Assembly (NCBI RefSeq): GCF_038049935.1
Contig: NZ_CP145886.1
Span: 1,054,001-1,118,000, forward strand
DNA length: 64,000 nucleotides
From: Rossellomorea sp. y25
Lineage (GTDB): Bacteria; Bacillota; Bacilli; Bacillales; Bacillaceae_B
Direction: 5' to 3'
Positions within the stretch are counted from its first letter, which is position 1, and the number at the start of each line of letters is the position of its first letter. The notes below the pieces were generated by a model. It did no database searches and was not told the DNA's origin. It saw nothing but the letters and a program-made list of their open reading frames with translations. Below are positions 26,908 to 36,190 of the stretch, piece by piece. The position numbers and the translations under genes were made by a program.

Positions 26908-28143
26908 ATGATCTGGCTGAAAAATGTGAAGCTTGAAGTAGGAAACATAGAAAATGGAGGCATGACAGAAACGAAAACAGAGCTTTTTCACCTCGGGGTC
27001 AAGGAAGGGAAAATCGTTCAACAGCTGCCTCATACACAGTCCATACCCGAGACTGCTGATGTGATCTATGATATAAAAGGTCACTTGGCCATTCCGACCT
27101 TTAACGAAATGCATAACCATTTGGACAAAACGTATCTAACGCTTGGATGGAAAGCGACGAAGCCCGTTAAAAACCTGAAAGAAAGATTGCAGTTTGAAGC
27201 AGAGGAGCTGACAGAACTCGCACCAACGACTAAACAAAGAGCGAAACGGATGATTGACGAAATCCTTTCAAACGGTTCAACGCATATCCGCACTCACGTA
27301 AACATTGATCCATACATTGGATTGAAGAACCTCGAGGGTGTCATCGAGGTATTGGAAGAGTATAAGCATGCGGTGACTGCGGATATCATTGCCTTCCCGC
27401 AGCACGGATTATTAAGAGGTTCCGTGCCGACATTGATGAGGGAAGCGATGAGAAATGGAGCCACCATGGTTGGCGGCCTCGACCCTGCAGGAATCGATCG
27501 CTCAATTGAAAAATCACTCTATGAAACGATGAATATTGCAACGGAGTTCAATGCGGATGTAGACATCCATCTGCACGACAGCGGGCATGTGGGGACCTAC
27601 ACGATCGATAAGTGGATCGATATGGTGGAAGAGTCGAATTGGCAGAACCGGACAGCCATCAGTCATGCCTTCTGTATCGGGGAGGTGCCGGAAGTGAAAC
27701 AGGTTGAACTGGCAGAGAGGTTAAGAGATAACGGAGTGGCAATCATGTCGACCATTCCTTTGACAAAGTCCCTTCCGCCAATCAAGCTCCTGGACGATCA
27801 TGGAGTGAAGGTCCATCTTGGGTGTGATGGATTCTATGACTCCTGGAGTCCGCTTGGTCACGGGGACGTGTTAGAGAAAGTGTATAAATACGGCCAGGTG
27901 ACAAGAAAAAGCGATGAAGTATCCTTAAGGGACAGTCTGAAGTGGATAACTGGCGGAACAACGGCATTGACGAAAACAGGTGAATACAAGTGGCCGAAAG
28001 TGGAAGATGATGCAAGCTTTATTTTCGTTGACGCCGCTTCATCAGCGGAAGTCGTTGCCAGAAGACCGAAACGACTGGCCGTGATGAACAAAGGGAAAGT
28101 GGTATATGGGTCTCTCTGGAGTACCCATGAGCTGGTGAAATGA
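26908..28143 (+). CDS. Amidohydrolase, cytosine-deaminase-like (copy 2)
   Basis: 411 residues, a paralog of the preceding enzyme with the same blocks: MHNHLDKTYLTLGW, THIRTHVNIDP, AFPQHGLLRG, DIHLHDSG, ISHAFCIGE and LGCDGFYDSWSPLG. The first metal motif reads HNHLDK instead of HIHIDK. Retention of two diverged copies suggests two related substrates or a mixed oligomer (inference). AAGGGAG lies eight bases before ATG. Its stop overlaps the start of the EamA gene as ATGA, tying the exporter to the pathway. Confidence 0.85.
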   Translation: MIWLKNVKLEVGNIENGGMTETKTELFHLGVKEGKIVQQLPHTQSIPETADVIYDIKGHLAIPTFNEMHNHLDKTYLTLGWKATKPVKNLKERLQFEAEELTELAPTTKQRAKRMIDEILSNGSTHIRTHVNIDPYIGLKNLEGVIEVLEEYKHAVTADIIAFPQHGLLRGSVPTLMREAMRNGATMVGGLDPAGIDRSIEKSLYETMNIATEFNADVDIHLHDSGHVGTYTIDKWIDMVEESNWQNRTAISHAFCIGEVPEVKQVELAERLRDNGVAIMSTIPLTKSLPPIKLLDDHGVKVHLGCDGFYDSWSPLGHGDVLEKVYKYGQVTRKSDEVSLRDSLKWITGGTTALTKTGEYKWPKVEDDASFIFVDAASSAEVVARRPKRLAVMNKGKVVYGSLWSTHELVK

Positions 28144-29069
28144 AAGAAAAGGTAAATGGAAAGCCCGTGTATCTCTACATGGGCCTCCTTTTTTGTGTCA
28201 TTTGCTGGGGAAGTAATTTTATTTTCGGTGCGATTTTAGTGCACTATTTCAAGCCGATGGAAATCGCTTTTTTACGGCTTATTTTTATTACTCTGTTCCT
28301 GCTTATAGTATTCTACAAGCCAATTAGACAATTTTCTTCGTTGAAATCCATGGTCATCCCGCTGCTCTTCATCGGTTTCATTGGCGTGACCTTGAATCAC
28401 TGGAGCTTCTATGCCAGCTTGACCACGGCATCACCCGTAACGGCTGCCTTGATCCTGGCTACGGCACCCATTTGTACATCCCTTATCAATTCGGTTGTAT
28501 TTAAGGAACGCAAAAGTCCGTTTTTCTGGATGTGGAGCCTTTTCAGCTTTTTCGGCGTGCTCCTGGTCATCATGAAGAAAGGGGCCATAGTGATCGGTAT
28601 GGGAGAAGGGTATATCTTCCTCACGATGCTTACATTTTCCGTGTTCATGATTCTTGTGGAACGATATGCAAGGCACCTTTCTTCTATTCTATTGACCTTT
28701 TATTCGACCATGGTGGGGTTGATCTTGATGACCGTGTTTTTGCCATTCTCCGACGTTACTTTTCTGAGGTCCGTCCCCTTCAGCATTTGGATGCTGCTTT
28801 TTTTTACAGCGATCATCATGCATGGGATATGCCCGCTTATTTGGAACCATTGCATTTCAGAAATCGGCTCTACAAATACATCCCTGCTCCTGAACATTGA
28901 ACCGTTTGTGGCAATGGTGGTCGGATACATTGTGTTGAAAGAGTCGGTAAGCACTATGCAAATGATCGGGGCAATCACTATACTAATAAGCGTCACAATG
29001 GCTCTCCATTCCAATCGAATGGGACAGAGGGACAGTCACCTTGTCCCGACAAACTCAAATACACTATGA
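28140..29069 (+). CDS. EamA/DMT-family transporter
   Basis: 309 residues with ten predicted spans in two EamA halves (GLLFCVICWGSNFIFGAIL start, ending in VVGYIVLKESVSTMQMIGAI). DMT members move small metabolites, often outwards. The start overlaps the amidohydrolase stop, so it may export a product of that pathway. The last ten or so residues (GQRDSHLVP and on) are encoded by a family B repeat, so the natural C-terminus was probably shorter or different. Confidence 0.88.
   Translation: MKEKVNGKPVYLYMGLLFCVICWGSNFIFGAILVHYFKPMEIAFLRLIFITLFLLIVFYKPIRQFSSLKSMVIPLLFIGFIGVTLNHWSFYASLTTASPVTAALILATAPICTSLINSVVFKERKSPFFWMWSLFSFFGVLLVIMKKGAIVIGMGEGYIFLTMLTFSVFMILVERYARHLSSILLTFYSTMVGLILMTVFLPFSDVTFLRSVPFSIWMLLFFTAIIMHGICPLIWNHCISEIGSTNTSLLLNIEPFVAMVVGYIVLKESVSTMQMIGAITILISVTMALHSNRMGQRDSHLVPTNSNTL
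29021..29048. repeat. Family B repeat inside the 3' end of the EamA gene (copy 3)
   Basis: GGGACAGAGGGACAGTCACC then TTGTCCCG; it is read in frame as part of the transporter's C-terminus. Confidence 0.75.
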
Positions 29070-29079
29070 TGATTGTTAC

Positions 29080-29105
29080 GGGACGAGGGAGCGGTCGCCT
29101 TGTCC
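29080..29105. repeat. Family B repeat (copy 4, diverged)
   Basis: GGGACGAGGGAGCGGTCGCC then TTGTCC, 32 bases after copy 3 in the same orientation. Confidence 0.6.
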
Positions 29106-29273
29106 TCCAAATTTCTACAACTATTTCCCCGGAAATTGATAAAAAATCATAGAATTCTACAAAGAGTGTCATACTGATCCATTCATTTTTTTACCTTCAA
29201 TAAATAGTCAACATTAAACTTCTAAAGGCTTCGAAACTTCTGTAAAATGATACGTAAATTGAGGGGGGAATAA

Positions 29274-30596
29274 ATGATGGAACAAACATACGGGCTAAGA
29301 CCGGCTTTACTTTCCGATCTAAAAGTAATGAAAGAGACCTTTTGGTCAAACTCTTCACTAAAATCCTGCTTCAATTCTGAAACAAATTCTGTAGACGGAA
29401 ATGATATCTATGAAGCTGAAAAGAGGCTTCTGCGATTTGCTCCATACATACAACATGTATTTCCTGAAACAGAAGAGAAGAATGGAATCATTGAATCACC
29501 TATTAAATCACTGCCGCATATGCAGCAAGAACTGGAAAAGTATTATCAAACCACCATACCTGGAAAGCTACTTTTGAAATGTGACAATGAGCTGCCCATT
29601 GCCGGATCCATTAAAGCCAGGGGAGGCATCTACGAAGTTCTGAAACTTGCAGAAACACTCTTGCTAAAACACGATATGATTCAATTGACCGATGACTATT
29701 CCATGTTAGCCGATCCCTCGTTCAAGGAGTTCTTTTCACAATACTCCATTGCGGTAGGGTCGACGGGAAACTTAGCCTTAAGTATCGGGACCATTGGTGC
29801 AGCTCTTGGTTTCAATGTGACGGTCCATATGTCGCGTGAAGCGAAAGAATGGAAAAAGGTACTTCTCAGAGAAAAAGGAGTAACGGTGATCGAGCATCGT
29901 AACGATTTCTCCTATGCCGTTGAAGAGGGGCGAAAGCAATGTGTGAAGGACTCGAATTGTTTCTTCATAGATGATGAAAATTCGAAGGATCTTTTCATGG
30001 GCTATGCAGTCGCTGCGCTGCGGTTACGAAAGCAGTTTAAAGAAGAGGGGATAAAGGTTGACAGGGACCATCCATTGGTCGTGTATTTGCCATGCGGTGT
30101 TGGAGGCGGCCCTGGAGGAGTGACGTACGGATTAAAGCATGTATTTGGTGATCATGTTCATTGTTACTTTGCCGAACCAACCAATTCTCCCTGTATGCTT
30201 CTTGGGCTATCGACTGGAAAACACGAAAATATTTCAGTCCAGGATTTAGGATTAAGCAATCGGACAGAAGCCGATGGCCTGGCGGTTGGACGCCCCTCAG
30301 CATTAGCAGGAAGGGTGGTGCAGGAACTGGTGAACGGCGTGTATACAGTGAAGGATGAAAACTTATTTAAAATGCTGGCTCTTTTACATAAATCAGAGTC
30401 CATTTCTTTGGAGCCTTCCGCACTTGCGGGGATGCTGGGCCCAACCTCCGAGCAAATACGGAAGCATCTTGAATCGCTTTCATTAACTAATAATCAATTG
30501 AATCATGCGACTCATCTAGTGTGGGCGACTGGTGGGAACTTGGTGCCTGCACCGATTATGGAAAGCTATGTTGCAAAGGGGAGGGGTTTACTATAA
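29274..30596 (+). CDS. dsdA: D-serine ammonia-lyase (D-serine dehydratase)
   Basis: 440 residues, close to the usual DsdA length. PLP lysine in the PIAGSIKARGGIYEVL block (Lys in SIKARGG), the glycine-rich phosphate loop GVGGGPGGVTYGLKHVFG, and the family-specific AEPTNSPCMLLGL. It converts D-serine to pyruvate and ammonia. GAGGGGGGAATAA precedes the ATG. Its position downstream of a peptide transporter and amidohydrolases fits use of amino compounds as carbon and nitrogen sources (inference). A family A repeat ends the unit. Confidence 0.93.
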   Translation: MMEQTYGLRPALLSDLKVMKETFWSNSSLKSCFNSETNSVDGNDIYEAEKRLLRFAPYIQHVFPETEEKNGIIESPIKSLPHMQQELEKYYQTTIPGKLLLKCDNELPIAGSIKARGGIYEVLKLAETLLLKHDMIQLTDDYSMLADPSFKEFFSQYSIAVGSTGNLALSIGTIGAALGFNVTVHMSREAKEWKKVLLREKGVTVIEHRNDFSYAVEEGRKQCVKDSNCFFIDDENSKDLFMGYAVAALRLRKQFKEEGIKVDRDHPLVVYLPCGVGGGPGGVTYGLKHVFGDHVHCYFAEPTNSPCMLLGLSTGKHENISVQDLGLSNRTEADGLAVGRPSALAGRVVQELVNGVYTVKDENLFKMLALLHKSESISLEPSALAGMLGPTSEQIRKHLESLSLTNNQLNHATHLVWATGGNLVPAPIMESYVAKGRGLL

Positions 30597-30600
30597 TGCA

Positions 30601-30653
30601 GAGGGACGGACCTTGTGCTTTCAAATGAAGGCATGAGGTCCGTCCCTCTTTTT
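30601..30653 (+). repeat. Family A repeat acting as dsdA terminator (copy 3)
   Basis: GAGGGACGGACCT / AGGTCCGTCCCTC arms followed by TTTTT, four bases past the dsdA stop. Confidence 0.85.
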
Positions 30654-30666
30654 CCAGACGAAAAAA

Positions 30667-30693
30667 TGCCAAACGATCATTAATCGTTTGGCA
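30667..30693 (-). repeat. Perfect 11-bp inverted repeat, terminator-like on the minus strand
   Basis: TGCCAAACGAT-CATTA-ATCGTTTGGCA. The six As before it become a T-run on the minus strand, so it looks like a terminator facing left, although no minus-strand gene lies to its right. The remaining ~150 bases before helD are AT-rich and presumably hold its promoter. Confidence 0.7.
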
Positions 30694-30851
30694 GTCATCA
30701 TATTTATATTGATTAGAGTGGATATTTGTGATAAATTAGAACAGAAACGCTTATCTTGAGTAAATTAAAACATATTACCTCAATAATAATTATATAACAT
30801 AATTTACTCTTTCGTCAACCCTCAATTTTTTTTAGAAAAAGGAGTGCTTGG

Positions 30852-33179
30852 ATGAATCTTGAAATTCGGCAGGAGCAGGAACGTGTGGACCGTGTCATTG
30901 AGACAATTGTGGAGCAAATCGGTCGTCTGGAGGATGAAACCGGACGACGACAAGAGGAAGTGGTGGAGATCCGTAAACACTTCTGGGATGAGGTCAAGGT
31001 GAATACGGATACGTTCGATGATTTTCTGGAAACCGTCCTCAGTTTGAGGCAGCAGGCACAAGTGTTGACCGTCAGTCAAAGCACTCACAGGCAGGCAGTA
31101 AAAAAATTATCCGCTCTACAACGCATGAAGGGTAAGCCTTATTTCGGACGGATTGATTTTACCGAAGAAGGAGAATCGGAGTCGGAAAAGGTCTATATCG
31201 GCATTGCCACTCTCACAGATCAAAGTGGCGAGGACTTCCTGGTCTATGATTGGCGCGCTCCGATCTCGAGCGTTTACTATGATTATCCGCCAGGTCCCGC
31301 TGAATACATCACACCCGGTGGGATAATCGAAGGGACACTGGAGAAAAAATGGCAGTATCTCATCCGGGATGGCGTCATCGAATCCATGTTTGATACCAGC
31401 CTGACGATTGGGGATGAAATTTTGCAGGAGGTATTGGGGAAGCGGACCGATACCCATATGAACAGCATCGTGGCGACCATCCAGAAGAAGCAGAATCAAA
31501 TCATCAGGCACGATTACGGCCGGCTGCTCATTGTTCAAGGTGCAGCGGGCAGCGGGAAAACATCGGCCGCCCTTCAGCGGATTGCTTATTTACTTTATAA
31601 GTATCGGGGCAGTCTCAAGGCTGATCAAATCATTCTGTTCTCCCCGAACGCCATGTTCAACAGCTACGTATCGAACGTACTGCCAGAGCTTGGTGAAGAG
31701 AATATGGAGCAGGTGACCTTTCAGGAATATCTGGACCATCGGTTGAGTGCGGAGTTCGAATTGGAGGGACCATACAGTCAATTGGAATACGTCCTGACTG
31801 AAACGGGTGCCCCCTCGTACCGGACCAGGACGGCGAGTATTTCCTTCAAGGCATCGACGGATTTCTTTGATGTCATTAAATTATACAGAACGTCACTGGA
31901 GGAATCCGGGATGCGATTCAAAGGAATCAAGTTCCGGGGACAGCCGATCGTCACAGCAAATCAAATCAAGGAACGATTTTATACCAGTGATACGTCATTG
32001 CGTTTCCATAACAGGCTGGAGAAATTGACCGAGTGGATCAATCAACAGATCGATGAAGCAGAGAAGCTTGAACGGAGCAAGCCTTGGGTCGAAGAAGAAA
32101 TCGAGCTGATGAGCAATGAGGACTATCACAAAGCGCATCAGCACCTGCAGAAGAAAAATCCGTCTAATGATTATGAGATCGAGTATGATGCGCTGGCCAG
32201 ATTGACCGTTCGCAGGAGATTCAAGGGACTGCGCAAGCGAATCAATAGGTTTCAATATGTGGACGTGAGAGGAATGTATCTTCAGCTTTTTGCTGATCCT
32301 ACGAACATCTCCACCTTATGGAAGGGTGAGATCCCGGAAGAGTGGGAGGATATTTGCCGTTCGACAGTGAACATGCTCGAGGAAGGGGAACTGTCCTACG
32401 AGGATGCGACTCCTTTTTTACTGTTGAAAGAGCTGATTCTTGGCTTTCAGACCAATACGTCGATTAAGCATGTGCTCATCGACGAAGCTCAGGACTACTC
32501 ACCTTTTCAATTCGAATTCATCAAGCGTCTGTTTCCTTCAGCCAAGATGACCGTGCTTGGCGACTTTAATCAGGCCATCTTTGCCCATGCACGTGAGCAC
32601 GTGGATTTCAGCACATTGACCGGACTCTATGGACAGGGTGAGACCACAATGATTAACCTGACTCAAAGCTACAGGTCCACCAAGCCGATCATCGAGTTCA
32701 CACGCCGGCTTGTGCCTGGCGGCGACCAAATCTCCCCATTTGACCGGGAAGGGGATAAACCGGTGCTCACCCGGGTCACTGATCACGATGAACTTCACAG
32801 CCGAATTGCAGCGAAAATAGAAGAATGGAAGGACCGGGACTATCACTCCATTGCCGTCATATGTAAATCTGCGAGAGAAAGTGAAGCCGCATACGCCTCC
32901 TTAAGGGGTGTGGAAGGCATCAAGCTCATGAAAAGCGCTTCTCTTGAATACGAACAGGGCGTGATCGTCATCCCGGCATACCTAGCAAAAGGAATCGAAT
33001 TTGACGCCGTCATCCTTTATGACGCATCTGCCAGCTCGTATGGTGACGATAGCCTCAGCCGCTTATTCTACACGGCCTGCACAAGAGCCATGCACGAGCT
33101 GCAGCTATTCAGCGTAGGTGAACCGAGTCCATTCTTTGAGCATATAAAAGCGGACCTTTATAGTAGCGAATCGTTTTAA
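30852..33179 (+). CDS. helD: HelD, RNA polymerase-recycling superfamily I helicase-like ATPase
   Basis: 775 residues, matching the length of B. subtilis HelD. An N-terminal coiled coil (about 1-80) reaches into the polymerase secondary channel in known structures. Walker A VQGAAGSGKTSAALQRI, motif II VLIDEAQDYSPFQFEF, and C-terminal motifs TQSYRSTKPIIEF and FYTACTRAMHEL follow. HelD strips stalled RNA polymerase from DNA and in some species protects it from rifampicin. AAAAAGGAG precedes ATG. Single-gene unit ended by a family A hairpin. Confidence 0.93.
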   Translation: MNLEIRQEQERVDRVIETIVEQIGRLEDETGRRQEEVVEIRKHFWDEVKVNTDTFDDFLETVLSLRQQAQVLTVSQSTHRQAVKKLSALQRMKGKPYFGRIDFTEEGESESEKVYIGIATLTDQSGEDFLVYDWRAPISSVYYDYPPGPAEYITPGGIIEGTLEKKWQYLIRDGVIESMFDTSLTIGDEILQEVLGKRTDTHMNSIVATIQKKQNQIIRHDYGRLLIVQGAAGSGKTSAALQRIAYLLYKYRGSLKADQIILFSPNAMFNSYVSNVLPELGEENMEQVTFQEYLDHRLSAEFELEGPYSQLEYVLTETGAPSYRTRTASISFKASTDFFDVIKLYRTSLEESGMRFKGIKFRGQPIVTANQIKERFYTSDTSLRFHNRLEKLTEWINQQIDEAEKLERSKPWVEEEIELMSNEDYHKAHQHLQKKNPSNDYEIEYDALARLTVRRRFKGLRKRINRFQYVDVRGMYLQLFADPTNISTLWKGEIPEEWEDICRSTVNMLEEGELSYEDATPFLLLKELILGFQTNTSIKHVLIDEAQDYSPFQFEFIKRLFPSAKMTVLGDFNQAIFAHAREHVDFSTLTGLYGQGETTMINLTQSYRSTKPIIEFTRRLVPGGDQISPFDREGDKPVLTRVTDHDELHSRIAAKIEEWKDRDYHSIAVICKSARESEAAYASLRGVEGIKLMKSASLEYEQGVIVIPAYLAKGIEFDAVILYDASASSYGDDSLSRLFYTACTRAMHELQLFSVGEPSPFFEHIKADLYSSESF

Positions 33180-33191
33180 TTACTCCCTGGA

Positions 33192-33256
33192 AAGGGACGG
33201 ACCTCTCATTAACAAGTATCCTTATGAAAGGGAATTAGAGGTCCGTCCCTCTTTTT
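33192..33256. repeat. Family A repeat as bidirectional terminator (copy 4)
   Basis: AAGGGACGGACCTCT pairs with AGAGGTCCGTCCCT across a longer loop, followed by CTTTTTT. It lies between the convergent helD and MFS genes and overlaps the MFS 3' end. Confidence 0.85.
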
Positions 33257-34481
33257 TGATCAAGACCACAAACAAACTGGCCAGTACGCAGAATATTCCT
33301 GCGAGGAAGAATGCCCAAGTATAGGAGTTGAACAGGTTGAAAATGATCCCGCCGCCAAACGCCGCAACGGCAGCACCAGCCTGATGAGCGGCAAATATCC
33401 ACCCATAAATGACCCCGCTTTTTGCAACCCCGAAGATCTGCCTTGAAATATTAATGGTAGGCGGTACGGTCGCAATCCAATCCAGTCCGTAAAATACGGA
33501 GAAGATGATGAGCAAAGTAACAGACCCTTCAGACAAAGCAAAGGGAAGTAAGACCAAAGAACCTCCTCTTAAGGCATAATACCAAAACAGCAGCCAGCGG
33601 TTATCGAAGCGGTCCGAAAGCCAGCCGGATAATGTGGTACCGAAAAGGTCGAATATCCCCATGAAAGATAGTAGTGAGGCAGCCGTCACCAAAGAGATCC
33701 CATAGCTTAAACAGTAGGAAACAAAATGAGTCCCAATTAATCCACTGGTGGAAAGACCACATATAAAGAAGCTCCCTGCCAGTAACCAGAATTCCTTTGC
33801 TTTTACCGCGAGAAATAACCCGTTGAACGCGATCAGAATTGGATTCTTCCTGGAGTCGCCCTCCTTTTCTTGAAGCCCGTCTTCATCGCCATAGGGCTCG
33901 ATGCCGATATCTTTGGGTGAGCTTTTCATAAAGAAAGCAATGATGAGAAACATGGTGACGCTAAGAATGATGATGAGGCTGATGGCCCCTCGCCATGTAT
34001 AGTTTTCTATAATGATTGCTAAGATCGGAAGTAAGATCAACTGCCCCGTGGCGGTACTTGCCGTTAGTATTCCAACTGCAAGGCCCCTGCGTTTTACAAA
34101 CCAGCGATTTGCGATATAAGGGCTTAAGACTGTTAGGAAAAGAGAAGAACCTAACCCGATAATTATCCCCCAAATCAAAATGAGCTGCCATGGTTGATTC
34201 ATCACCAAAGTAAGCAACGTTCCCGACAATAATGTTCCCATGGAGATAATCATGATCTTCTTTAAACCGAGCACTTCAATTAACGCTGCCATAAACGGAC
34301 CGGAAATCCCATATAAAAAGAGACCCACAGCAAACGCAAGAGAAATGACAGATCGGTCCCATCCGAACTCGCTCTCGAAAGGTTCGATGAAGACTCCTGA
34401 AGAAGAGCGGACAATTCCGGCTACGATAATCGAGAAGAAGGAAATGGTTAATATTATCCAGCTGTAATGAATTCGTTTCAT
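33222..34481 (-). CDS. MFS transporter (OFA/monocarboxylate-like group)
   Basis: 419 residues with 12 spans and a central loop (GDEDGLQEKEGDSRKN). The N-terminal HYSWIILTISFFSIIVAGIVRSS and the ANRWFVKRRGLAVGILTAS segment, equivalent to the loop 4-5 motif RWF..RRG.A.G, place it with oxalate/formate- and monocarboxylate-type MFS carriers. ATG is chosen because AGGTGA precedes it; a GTG three codons earlier is the alternative. The last residues (VVLIKKEGRTSNSLS) are encoded within the family A repeat, so this C-terminus too may have been altered. Confidence 0.85.
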   Translation of the reverse strand: MKRIHYSWIILTISFFSIIVAGIVRSSSGVFIEPFESEFGWDRSVISLAFAVGLFLYGISGPFMAALIEVLGLKKIMIISMGTLLSGTLLTLVMNQPWQLILIWGIIIGLGSSLFLTVLSPYIANRWFVKRRGLAVGILTASTATGQLILLPILAIIIENYTWRGAISLIIILSVTMFLIIAFFMKSSPKDIGIEPYGDEDGLQEKEGDSRKNPILIAFNGLFLAVKAKEFWLLAGSFFICGLSTSGLIGTHFVSYCLSYGISLVTAASLLSFMGIFDLFGTTLSGWLSDRFDNRWLLFWYYALRGGSLVLLPFALSEGSVTLLIIFSVFYGLDWIATVPPTINISRQIFGVAKSGVIYGWIFAAHQAGAAVAAFGGGIIFNLFNSYTWAFFLAGIFCVLASLFVVLIKKEGRTSNSLS

Positions 34482-34646
34482 ATTGATCACCTATCCTCAT
34501 TATATAGTGAGGAGTGAAGGTAAGCTCAACATTTTTAATAAATTAATGATTGAGTTAGGTGAAAATTTTTGAAATAATTGGTAATAAAAGATAAGAGATT
34601 AATAGAATCATTTAGTGGCGTCATTTTAAGAATAGGAGGGTTGCAA

Positions 34647-34853
34647 ATGAAACAAAATTTAACCTTGGCCTGGATTGCTTCATGGTTCGCCCTTGTGGTA
34701 CAGCTGATGTTTTTCATCGGAGTGTCGCTTTTTACAGGAGACTGGCGTTATGTTATGTGGAGTTTCATGGTAAGTATGGCGGTGGGGGTTCCGAGTATGA
34801 TTCGTACAAGGCACGAACAGAAAAAAAGCAAACCAAGTAAGCTTGGATCATAA
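34647..34853 (+). CDS. Small two-span membrane protein (68 residues)
   Basis: Two hydrophobic segments (LAWIASWFALVVQLMFFIGV and WSFMVSMAVGVPSMI) around a short DWRY loop, with a basic tail (RTRHEQKKSKPSK). AGGAGGG lies six bases before ATG. No family recognised. It is followed 48 bases later by the methyltransferase remnant and may be co-transcribed. Confidence 0.65.
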   Translation: MKQNLTLAWIASWFALVVQLMFFIGVSLFTGDWRYVMWSFMVSMAVGVPSMIRTRHEQKKSKPSKLGS

Positions 34854-34901
34854 TACGTATTCCTCTGACCAAGATAGACAATAAAATCAAGAGGTGCAGT
34901 A

Positions 34902-35539
34902 ATGAACAATCGTTGGAATGAACGGATGTATAAATATTGGTCTCCAGTATACGATAGGTTTTTTAATTCGGGTGAATTTCTTAAAGCACGGAAAAAGATT
35001 TTTTGAAGAAGTGCAGTTTAACGAATATCAAAAGATATTATTTGTGGGTGTAGGTACAGGGGCCGATTTGGAGCTGATTAACCATAAGGTACTAAACATT
35101 ACAGCAGTTGATTATTCTAATGAAATGCTTGAAAAAGCCAGAAAAAAGTTCCCGGATTCCTCGATTCAATTCTTAAAAATGGATGCACAGAATATGAGTT
35201 TTGAAGATCATCCATTCGACGTAGTGATTGGAAGCCTTGTTCTATCTGTCGTACCTGATGCAGATCAGTGTCTCAAGGAAATGATCAGGGTTTTGAAGCA
35301 GGATGGTGAGATCATCATCTTCGATAAGTTTTCACCCAAAGGAAGAGCACTTCCGATTTATCAAAAGGTGATCAGGCCGATTATAAGATTATTAGGCACG
35401 GATATCGGGTTGAACTTTGAGTTCCTGTATGAAAAATATAAAGGGACATTTATCTGTGAAAGAGGACATACCACTAATGTTTAATGGTATGTATAGAAAG
35501 ATTGTGCTGAAAAAAACGCTTGAAGGCATATCTAGATAA
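34902..35539 (+). pseudogene. Class I SAM-dependent methyltransferase with two frameshifts
   Basis: The start MNNRWNERMYKYWSPVYDRF is typical of UbiE/PmtA-like methyltransferases, but the frame stops after 34 residues at TGA (35004-35006). The next frame carries the SAM-binding core ILFVGVGTGADL, then VVIGSLVLSVV. It in turn stops early, while the expected ending (EDIPLMFNGMYRKIVLKK) lies in a third frame and runs to TAA at 35537. Removing one T from the T6 run at 34999-35004 and one T from 35449-35451 restores a single 211-residue protein exactly. Likely substrate class: phospholipid or quinone. Either a decayed gene or two base-calling errors. Confidence 0.8.
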
Positions 35540-35551
35540 AAACTATTAAAA

Positions 35552-35598
35552 AGGGTCTCCTTAAAGTCAGCTTTTACTGATTATTTGGAGACCTTTTT
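35552..35598 (+). terminator. Intrinsic terminator after the methyltransferase
   Basis: GGTCTCC / GGAGACC outer stem with inner AGTCAG / CTGATT pairing, followed by TTTTTAT. Confidence 0.8.
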
Positions 35599-35666
35599 AT
35601 TTAGTAATTTATTCTTTGGGAGCGCCTTCAAAAACGGAAAAGTTCATTTTGCCAGACCTCTTTAAT

Positions 35667-35816
35667 TTAAAAATCTTTATCTTTTCTTGATTTTCTTCTA
35701 AAGAAAAGAATAGTGGCTACAATAAGAATCAAAATGATGGTCATAGGTATAATGACAAATAACGCAGTACCGGTATCACCGATTATTGGAATCACTCCTC
35801 TCAAGTGTTTAAACAT
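35667..35816 (-). CDS. Small membrane protein resembling a cell-wall anchor tail (49 residues)
   Basis: MFKHLRGVIPIIGDTGTALF is followed by a long hydrophobic stretch and a basic end (RRKSRKDKDF). The PIIGDTG-hydrophobic-RRK order resembles a degenerate LPxTGD sorting signal without the protein in front of it. The ribosome site is unclear (AGAGAAG before ATG; a strong AGAGGAG sits inside, just before a GTG). It could be a remnant of a sortase substrate or a true small membrane protein. Confidence 0.45.
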   Translation of the reverse strand: MFKHLRGVIPIIGDTGTALFVIIPMTIILILIVATILFFRRKSRKDKDF

Positions 35817-35952
35817 ACTTCTCTATTCCCGATTACTATTTTGATAAAACTTTATGGAACACATTACAAAGAGCCTGAGAAGATTAGGGGAATCATCTTT
35901 TTTAACGGCTCTTTTCGTAAAGTGTGTTGCTATTGTAGAGAAGAGTGTACTA

Positions 35953-36190
35953 GTTGATTTCCGCTCCAGGATGCTCGCTTTCCGCGGGGCTGGCGGTGAG
36001 CCTCCGGGGTCTCACCTGTCCAGCTTCGGCGGCTAGCCCCTCGAGGTCATAAGCTAAATGGTCCATGAAGGCAAAGTACGCCTTCCCGGCCCATTCATCT
36101 TATGCTTGTCGGGGCTGAGCAAGCCGCCTCCGCTTTTCGGACTGTCCAGCTATTCCCGCAGGAGTCGAGCATCCTGCAGCGAGAATCAAC
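35953..36190. repeat. 238-bp inverted-repeat element (MITE-like)
   Basis: Ends GTTGATTTCCGCTCCAGGAT / complement of ATCCTGCAGCGAGAATCAAC form imperfect ~25-base terminal repeats. The interior is much richer in GC than its surroundings (GCTTTCCGCGGGGCTGGCGG, GAGCCTCCGGGGTCTCACC). No coding frame is convincing. From memory, related GCTCGCTTTCCGCGGGG...GGAGTC elements are dispersed in many Bacillaceae genomes. Function unknown. Confidence 0.8.
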
